Positions 58,997 through 64,000 of a stretch of 64,000 nt of DNA are shown one piece after another. The position numbers were made by a program, and so were the translations under genes. The notes below the pieces were generated by a model. It made no database searches, was not told the origin of the DNA, and worked only from the letters and a program-made list of their open reading frames with translations. Origin of the DNA: a virus. Numbering within the stretch: position 1 is the first letter of the stretch; each line of letters starts with the position of its first letter. The stretch spans positions 26,379-90,378 of IMG/VR virus record IMGVR_UViG_3300027714_000009; one strand, written 5' to 3'.

Positions 58997-60160
58997 TTAC
59001 TGGAAAGAAAGGTTACCTGCGTTAACACCAATTTTCGATAGGTAGTCAGCTGCGTTACCAAGTGATGAAGCCTGGTTGTTTAGCTCAACATAACCATAAC
59101 GTGTCATGAATGACACTGTTGGTTCGAAAGTTGATGGGTCAAGTACTGTGCCTGAAGACATAAGTGGGATGTATGGGCAATAGAATGCTGCCGCATCAAT
59201 TTCACCGTCGCCTTTATAGCCAACTAGTACTGGTGCATTATCTGCAGCATACTGGTCAACAAAGACACGCATAGTGTTGTTTAGTGTTCCAACAAACTTA
59301 GTGTTAGTAGGTGCTTCAAAAGGACCTTCAGTTGTTCTTGCGAACGCTGATGTAGTCGCTGATTGAAGTACTGTTAACATAGTTGGTGAAATAACAACGT
59401 AGTTACCTGCGCCACGTCTTGTACGTGTAGCAATGATGTTAGCTGAACGGTTAATTAGAACCGCTAATGCCGCGTGTTGGTCACCTACGAAAGTTGCAGT
59501 ACCTGATACTGCGCCTTGGTCATATGTGTCAACAGCTGCGCCAGCTAATGTACGTAGTGAAGTAAGAACTTCTTGGTCGATTTCAGCAGTAATTTCTTGT
59601 GCAAGTGCTTGCATAATTTCTGCTTCAACGTCCAAACCGTGCATTGAATTAGCATCTTGTGCTGCTTCAAAAGTCCAACGTGCTGATAGTTTACGTGTTT
59701 TCGCTTCTACTGTTTGCTTCAATACTTGGATTGATAGCTTACGTCCAGCTTGTGCTTCAAGACTTGAAGTTGAGCTTGGTCCGCCAGTTGATGCGTCACC
59801 TGAGTAACCTTTTGCAATAGCAAATGGTGATAGTGCTTCGTCGCCGGCTGCAACGCCTGCGCCTGCTTCACCATAACGTACTCTTAGTGTATGGATCTGT
59901 CCTACTGGACCAGTCATTGGCTGTACGCCAACTAGTTCGTTTGCAATAACAGTAGGCATAACACGGCGGATTACTGGTAAAATCACTTTGTTAAGTGAAG
60001 CTACGTTGCCTGCCATTGTTGTTCCTGCTGCGGCTGATTCTGAAAGATAGTTCTTAGTGTTTTCTAGAACTGATTCCATTACAACCTTTTTGTTACCGTC
60101 TAAACCGTCTGTTAGGGCGTCTTTTGTTACTGCCCAGTTTTCAAATAGATTCTGTGTCAT
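58997..60160 (-). CDS. 23: Major capsid protein gp23
   Basis: A 387-aa HK97-fold capsid protein, shorter than T4 gp23 (521 aa). The N-terminal part (LPVIRRVMPTVIANELVGVQ) and the pattern TRTRRGAGNYVVISPTMLTV and PYIPLMSSGTVLDPSTFEP are typical gp23 blocks. It forms hexamers of the head shell around the gp22 core. It lies 13 nt after gp22 and ends in a terminator. Confidence 0.93.
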   Translation of the reverse strand: MTQNLFENWAVTKDALTDGLDGNKKVVMESVLENTKNYLSESAAAGTTMAGNVASLNKVILPVIRRVMPTVIANELVGVQPMTGPVGQIHTLRVRYGEAGAGVAAGDEALSPFAIAKGYSGDASTGGPSSTSSLEAQAGRKLSIQVLKQTVEAKTRKLSARWTFEAAQDANSMHGLDVEAEIMQALAQEITAEIDQEVLTSLRTLAGAAVDTYDQGAVSGTATFVGDQHAALAVLINRSANIIATRTRRGAGNYVVISPTMLTVLQSATTSAFARTTEGPFEAPTNTKFVGTLNNTMRVFVDQYAADNAPVLVGYKGDGEIDAAAFYCPYIPLMSSGTVLDPSTFEPTVSFMTRYGYVELNNQASSLGNAADYLSKIGVNAGNLSFQ

Positions 60161-60173
60161 TGGGGAATTCTCC

Positions 60174-61271
60174 TTAGTTGATTCCTGCTAACTTTTTAAG
60201 GTTAATAATTTCGGCTTCACTTTCAGTTGCCTGAATAGTTGCGGCCTTGTTACCTGTAATCTCAGTCTTCTGAGATTCATTTAGTTTCTGTGATTTAACA
60301 GATGTAGTAGATTCACTAAGTACCGTTGGTAGGTATTTGTTGAATTGTACTTTTAATTTACTAGTGCTTACGCTCTCAAGTAAATTTACCATTAATTCGC
60401 GTTTGTCTTTTGATAGTGGTGACATAAGGTCTGACATTACTGTCTCACGCTCACGACTCTCATTAATCTTTGTTACCTTTGATTCAGCAAGAACGATTTT
60501 TGATTCTCTATCTTTAATTTCTTTATGTGATTCATCTAATTGACTCTTCACATTAGAAAGTTCTTTAGAAAGTTTTGAAATGTGTGTTCCCTCTGCTAGG
60601 TGAGAACCCATAAATTCTGCTGCGAAAGTTTCGAACAACTTACGTCCAAACATATTTTCTTTAGCAGTTTTAATATCTTCTTTAATCTCAGTAAGTTCAG
60701 TTGAGATAGTGTTCTCAACAATACTTGCTAATTTTGTAGAAGCTTTGTTTATGAATTCAGCTTTAGCTGATTTAATCATTTCTTTGCCTTCTGCAACAAG
60801 TTTTACCTTTTGTTCAATAAGGTCTTTCTTGTCATTATGGAATTCATTAAGTTCTGAAGTAAGTTGTTCCATCACAAAATCTTCCAGCTGCTCGAAGTTT
60901 CCTTCTTGTAGCTTTCTGTCTTTGCGTAGTTCTGTAATTTCCTTGTTAAGTGTTTCCATAACAAACTTATCAAGCAGATTCGCATGCTCAGCAATTTTAC
61001 GCTTATACTCAACTTGAGATGATACTGCCGCTTTTTTGTCCGCTGCAAATTCTACTAACTCTGATTTGATCGTATCTGATACCATCGCGTCAAGTGCTTC
61101 CACCATCGACGTTTTATCAGTTTCGTATCTGTTAGCGAATTCTTCACGTAATTCGGCAGTGATCTCTTCACGAGCTTCACTTAATTTTACTTCCCATGCC
61201 TCTGAAAGTGTCGAACGCACTTCTTCTGATAGGACTTCTGAACTTAGGAGTTGTTCTATTGCATTAGCCAT
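60174..61271 (-). CDS. 22: Prohead core scaffold gp22
   Basis: A 365-aa charged, helical, coiled-coil protein (KEITELRKDRKLQEGNFEQL; KEIKDRESKIVLAESKV). T4 gp22 is 269 aa; marine versions are longer. It forms the prohead core that is removed by gp21. Touches gp21 stop (61272) directly. Confidence 0.85.
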   Translation of the reverse strand: MANAIEQLLSSEVLSEEVRSTLSEAWEVKLSEAREEITAELREEFANRYETDKTSMVEALDAMVSDTIKSELVEFAADKKAAVSSQVEYKRKIAEHANLLDKFVMETLNKEITELRKDRKLQEGNFEQLEDFVMEQLTSELNEFHNDKKDLIEQKVKLVAEGKEMIKSAKAEFINKASTKLASIVENTISTELTEIKEDIKTAKENMFGRKLFETFAAEFMGSHLAEGTHISKLSKELSNVKSQLDESHKEIKDRESKIVLAESKVTKINESRERETVMSDLMSPLSKDKRELMVNLLESVSTSKLKVQFNKYLPTVLSESTTSVKSQKLNESQKTEITGNKAATIQATESEAEIINLKKLAGIN

Positions 61272-61904
61272 TTAGTTTCTCCTAATATCTAGTTTTTCAA
61301 TGAACTGTAGTACTTCCTTCTGGAGGTACACCTCAGCTATTTTGTCGTCATTTACTGCGGTTGCAACATCGAGTAAAATGTTCCCACGTTTACCGTTATT
61401 CATTATTTGTTCATATAATGTATTCGGGTAAGCATCTGGAGCACTTGGATTAGCAACTATATCTACTGTTTGTATTTCAAAGTCACTAACATTACCGCCC
61501 TCTGTTACGTTTCCACTACCTCTTGACGAAACGCCAAGTTTTACACCATTCTCTAATAGGGTTTTACAAATATTTCCCATCGGTGTAGGTAACAGTTTTA
61601 AACGACCATAACCGTCTTGACCGTCCATCCACATTTTCTCTATCATATGGGACACACGATCTAAATTTACTTGCAAATCATCTGGATGATCTGCTTCACC
61701 TAATACTGATAAACCCGAATCTAATCTTTCTTGGATGTTCTTGACAGCCTTTGAAATTTCATTTATCGGATATACCCGCTGATTCTGATTACGCTTATCT
61801 CCTTGTACAAAGATACCTTGCATAAACAGGTCTTTACCATCCTGAGAACTCTCAGTAATGATCTTCGCTTGTCCATAAGTTAGGTTCTCTTTAAGAGTCA
61901 ACAT
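61272..61904 (-). CDS. 21: Prohead core protease gp21
   Basis: A 210-aa serine protease. GEADHPDD holds H73, GVSSRGSG holds the nucleophile (S126/S127) and VDIVANPSAPDA the third conserved site (D148), all typical of gp21/herpes-type proteases. It cuts scaffold, capsid and internal proteins during head maturation. T4 gp21 is 212 aa. Confidence 0.92.
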   Translation of the reverse strand: MLTLKENLTYGQAKIITESSQDGKDLFMQGIFVQGDKRNQNQRVYPINEISKAVKNIQERLDSGLSVLGEADHPDDLQVNLDRVSHMIEKMWMDGQDGYGRLKLLPTPMGNICKTLLENGVKLGVSSRGSGNVTEGGNVSDFEIQTVDIVANPSAPDAYPNTLYEQIMNNGKRGNILLDVATAVNDDKIAEVYLQKEVLQFIEKLDIRRN

Positions 61905-61906
61905 AA

Positions 61907-62776
61907 TTATTCAGCCTTGCCTTTTTTCTCAGCGCCGTGTCCAGCTGGGTTTGCTTTTAATGCCGCACCATCACCTGGGTGAGTTACGTTCATTGCTTTA
62001 GCATCGCCTGTTAGACCTTTGTTAGAGCCGCCTTCAGATTTTTTAGACATATCAACTGCTTTTCCGCCCATGTCGTTTTTGCCTGCTGTTGGTGATGATT
62101 TACCATCATCGCCTGCTGGCATATCAACTGGATGTATTTTGCCGTCTTTGCCGACTTTAGTTAAATCTGCTGCTTCTTCAAGCTCTTCTGAATCATCTGC
62201 GTCTGCATCTTTATCTTCATAAAATGCTTCTTCCATCTCTGGTTCCATGTCATCCATTTCTGGTTCCATGTCCATAGCTGGCATCTCTTCTGCTGGTGCT
62301 TCATCGTCGCCCATTATTTTGGCAAATTCTGCTTTAAGATCTTCTAGTGCGTCTTCGACGTTAACTAGCTTATCTTCAATTTCTGAATGTTCTTCTTCGT
62401 GCTCTGACTCTTCGCCATCACCGTCGAAATCCATTTCGCCATCTTCATCTGATAATTCCATTTCAGCTTCTGGTTCTGCCATGTCTTCAGCTGGAGCTTC
62501 GTCGCTCTCTGCTTCGCCATACATTTCTTCAGCTTCAATTTCGTCATCATCTTCTTCGATGTCGTCGATAAAGTCGTCAGCTTTTTCTGAGCCGATCGCT
62601 TCATCTAGTTCTTCTTCCGCTACTTCATCTTCTACAACTTCGTCTGCTTCAACTAGGTCGTTCCAAATTTCACGTGCTTTTTCTACAAAAGCTTCATGTA
62701 ATAAATCCGAAGCTTTTGCTTCTTCGCCATTAACAAGGCTTTCAATCACTTTAATATAACGTTCGCGAGTACTCAT
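61907..62776 (-). CDS. Highly acidic prohead core protein
   Basis: A 289-aa protein, over 35% Asp/Glu with many MDMEPE/MDDMEPE-like tracts (about 60-200) and a Lys/Gly-rich end. Position between the portal and gp21 matches gp67/gp68 core proteins of T4. Shape and charge fit an internal scaffolding component. The precise T4 equivalent cannot be fixed. It ends 2 nt before gp21. Confidence 0.7.
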   Translation of the reverse strand: MSTRERYIKVIESLVNGEEAKASDLLHEAFVEKAREIWNDLVEADEVVEDEVAEEELDEAIGSEKADDFIDDIEEDDDEIEAEEMYGEAESDEAPAEDMAEPEAEMELSDEDGEMDFDGDGEESEHEEEHSEIEDKLVNVEDALEDLKAEFAKIMGDDEAPAEEMPAMDMEPEMDDMEPEMEEAFYEDKDADADDSEELEEAADLTKVGKDGKIHPVDMPAGDDGKSSPTAGKNDMGGKAVDMSKKSEGGSNKGLTGDAKAMNVTHPGDGAALKANPAGHGAEKKGKAE

Positions 62777-62811
62777 TTGACATTTCTCCTTTATCGAGGT
62801 TATAACACATG

Positions 62812-62818
62812 TATTTAA
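62812..62818 (-). promoter_or_regulatory. Possible late promoter variant (TTAAATA)
   Basis: Minus strand TCTTAAATACATG, 36 nt before the acidic core gene. One base off the usual box. Confidence 0.4.
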
Positions 62819-62852
62819 GAGTTCTTACCCTTAACCAATACTTAATACAGAA

Positions 62853-62866
62853 AAAACCGCGGTTTT
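62853..62866. repeat. Palindrome AAAACCGCGGTTTT, possible terminator or operator
   Basis: Perfect 14-bp inverted repeat with A/T tracts on both sides, in the 150-bp gap between the 65-aa gene and the acidic core gene. It could be a short terminator on the minus strand or a protein site. Confidence 0.5.
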
Positions 62867-62922
62867 GGTTCGCCACGGTAGTTATTGAGCAATATTCGCT
62901 GTATTATAACTTATTATAATGT

Positions 62923-62929
62923 TATTTAT
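62923..62929 (-). promoter_or_regulatory. T4-type late promoter box
   Basis: Minus strand AGATAAATAACATTA at the stop of the 65-aa gene, about 150 nt before the acidic core gene. Confidence 0.55.
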
Positions 62930-63127
62930 CTATTCTGCGTCTTGACTTGCACCATACTGTAATTGTACGTCTTCTACTTTAGAAGTGTGCTCTGCTCTAG
63001 CTAGTTCACGTCTGTTTCTCATTTTATTGAGATGCTTCAACGTTAACCGTGGTCTGCGGGTGTCGTCAATGTCCCATTTGTTAAAGTTATCTTCTTCGGC
63101 ACTTTGTGCCAGTTCATTAAACCTCAT
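62930..63127 (-). CDS. Small protein between portal and core genes (gp67-position)
   Basis: A 65-aa basic protein from the ATG at 63127 (MRFNELAQSAEEDNFNKWD), chosen for GGGAG 9 nt upstream; RPRLTLKHLNKMRNRRELAR is the conserved core seen next to gp20 in marine T4-like phages. Overlaps the portal stop by 11 nt. T4 has gp67 at this site, but sequence identity with gp67 is not evident. Confidence 0.65.
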   Translation of the reverse strand: MRFNELAQSAEEDNFNKWDIDDTRRPRLTLKHLNKMRNRRELARAEHTSKVEDVQLQYGASQDAE

Positions 63128-64000
63128 CGCTAGTTGCTCCCATATCATCATTTAACTCAGGTCCTGCTTCTCCACCGCCCAAGTCGTCTGGTGCATTTTC
63201 TGCATCAACGTCAGTTGGTTGGAAACTCTCTACATCGGATCCTCTTATACCCAATGAGCCTAAGTCGCCTGTTGCTGTACTGTTCGGCATATTGCCTACT
63301 TCGTTTTCTTCTTTCCACAGTCTATCGTTCTCAACCATTTCTTCTTCATTAAGACCTAAGTACCTATCAAGTATGAATCTTCTAGATAGATATGGAACAC
63401 CTTCAAGCTGACCAAATAGTGTAGCTCTCTGTGCGTCAATCTCAATCGTTCTGTATTGTGAGAAACTTTGTGGTTCTGTAAATTGTAAATCAAATAAGCT
63501 GGCACTTACTTCAATGCCTCTGTGCTTACAAAACATTTTAAATTCTTTGTCTAGTGTAGGCTGTACTGTAAGTTGTAATCGTTCACAGTACTTTGCAAAT
63601 CTAAATTCTTGTATCATTGCTGTACCTATACGTCCATCGTTAAATGCCGCAATACCGTCTTCACTTCCTGTAGGAAGGTACGATGTTGGTACACGTAGTC
63701 CACGCATAAGTTTGTTGTTAAAGTACTTTAAATCATCAATCTCACCTAGGTTTTCACCACCCGGTAATACTTCAACTTTGGATCCACGTCCTTCAGCTGT
63801 TTGAGCAAAGAAGTAATCTTCCATTATTGATAACGGGTTATAAGCCGCATCAACAACTTTAGTACCACCACCACTCATATTTGGAATACGTGTTTGGTGT
63901 ACTTCGTTTTTAACTCTTTCAACAAAGCCCATTGCTTTGTGTGCTGGCATGTTACCTACGTCAATATAGAACACACGTCTTTCTGGTGCTCTTTGTACAC
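63117..64000 (-). CDS. 20: Portal vertex protein gp20 (partial, N-terminus outside window)
   Basis: About 294 C-terminal residues are visible. The frame runs off the window edge; upstream of 63974 it reads RAPERRVFYIDVGNMPAHKA, a gp20 signature. NTRIPNMSGGG-like, GVPYLSRRFILDRYLGLNEEE and a polar C-terminal tail follow. Gp20 dodecamers form the unique head vertex and docking site for gp17. Confidence 0.92.
   Translation of the reverse strand, partial: VQRAPERRVFYIDVGNMPAHKAMGFVERVKNEVHQTRIPNMSGGGTKVVDAAYNPLSIMEDYFFAQTAEGRGSKVEVLPGGENLGEIDDLKYFNNKLMRGLRVPTSYLPTGSEDGIAAFNDGRIGTAMIQEFRFAKYCERLQLTVQPTLDKEFKMFCKHRGIEVSASLFDLQFTEPQSFSQYRTIEIDAQRATLFGQLEGVPYLSRRFILDRYLGLNEEEMVENDRLWKEENEVGNMPNSTATGDLGSLGIRGSDVESFQPTDVDAENAPDDLGGGEAGPELNDDMGATSDEV

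Noticed and set aside
62247-62759. Ser-rich plus-strand frame opposite the acidic core protein
   Set aside because: Reverse complement of GAA/GAT/GAC-rich codons gives Ser/Ile; no promoter or ribosome site.

Overview
The window looks like part of the genome of a marine T4-like myovirus (tailed phage of the cyanophage/pelagiphage-type T4 supergroup). This rests on a nearly complete set of T4-family core proteins: gp41 helicase, gp61 primase, UvsW, UvsY, UvsX, gp32, gp17 and probable gp16 terminase, gp4, gp54-like, gp19 tube, gp18 sheath, gp1 dNMP kinase, gp13, gp14, gp15, gp20 portal, gp21 protease, gp22 scaffold and gp23 capsid protein. These sit beside small conserved marine-phage proteins. 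The DNA is AT-rich and densely packed, and most genes lie on the minus strand. No photosynthesis gene is visible, so a heterotrophic AT-rich marine host is as plausible as a cyanobacterium. The host assignment is inference.

Layout. Positions 1-15300 hold DNA replication and recombination (ligase-like partial gene, gp41, gp61, a tiny DnaE-like protein, UvsW, an AAA+ ATPase, a small winged-helix protein, UvsY, UvsX, gp32). Positions 15300-24400 hold packaging and tail genes (gp17, gp16-like, gp4, gp54-like, gp19, gp18). Positions 24500-34300 are accessory-rich: two 2OG-Fe(II) oxygenase-like proteins, an SDR, dNMP kinase, gp13, a flavin halogenase-like protein, a small membrane protein and an SbmA/BacA peptide transporter. 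Positions 34400-37300 carry gp14, gp15 and a Nudix hydrolase on the plus strand. Positions 37300-42800 form one tight eight-gene operon of surface or small-molecule modifying enzymes (two glycosyltransferases, two oxygenases, an SGNH hydrolase, a sulfotransferase-like protein, a DUF6356-like protein). Positions 42900-55700 hold tail fibre and adhesin genes with long Ala/Thr/Asp repeats. Positions 55700-58900 hold small genes, a 492-aa unknown and tRNA-Trp. Positions 58900-64000 hold the head module from gp23 back to the gp20 portal.

Regulation is unusually legible. Early-type promoters are near-perfect sigma70 sites (TTGACA, 17 bp, TATAAT-like). Late promoters are T4-type (A/G)TAAATA boxes a short distance upstream of virion genes. 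Four early promoters carry a palindrome GTAAGA-NN-TCTTAC, or a one- or two-mismatch version, exactly inside the -35/-10 spacer, which suggests a dedicated phage regulator. Several genes start where transcription should start, suggesting leaderless mRNAs. The most interesting candidate systems are the late halogenase/membrane protein/SbmA cassette (31778-34306), the palindrome regulon, the miniature C-family polymerase palm-like protein (4641-5225), and a Trp-codon leader ORF with a terminator in front of tRNA-Trp.
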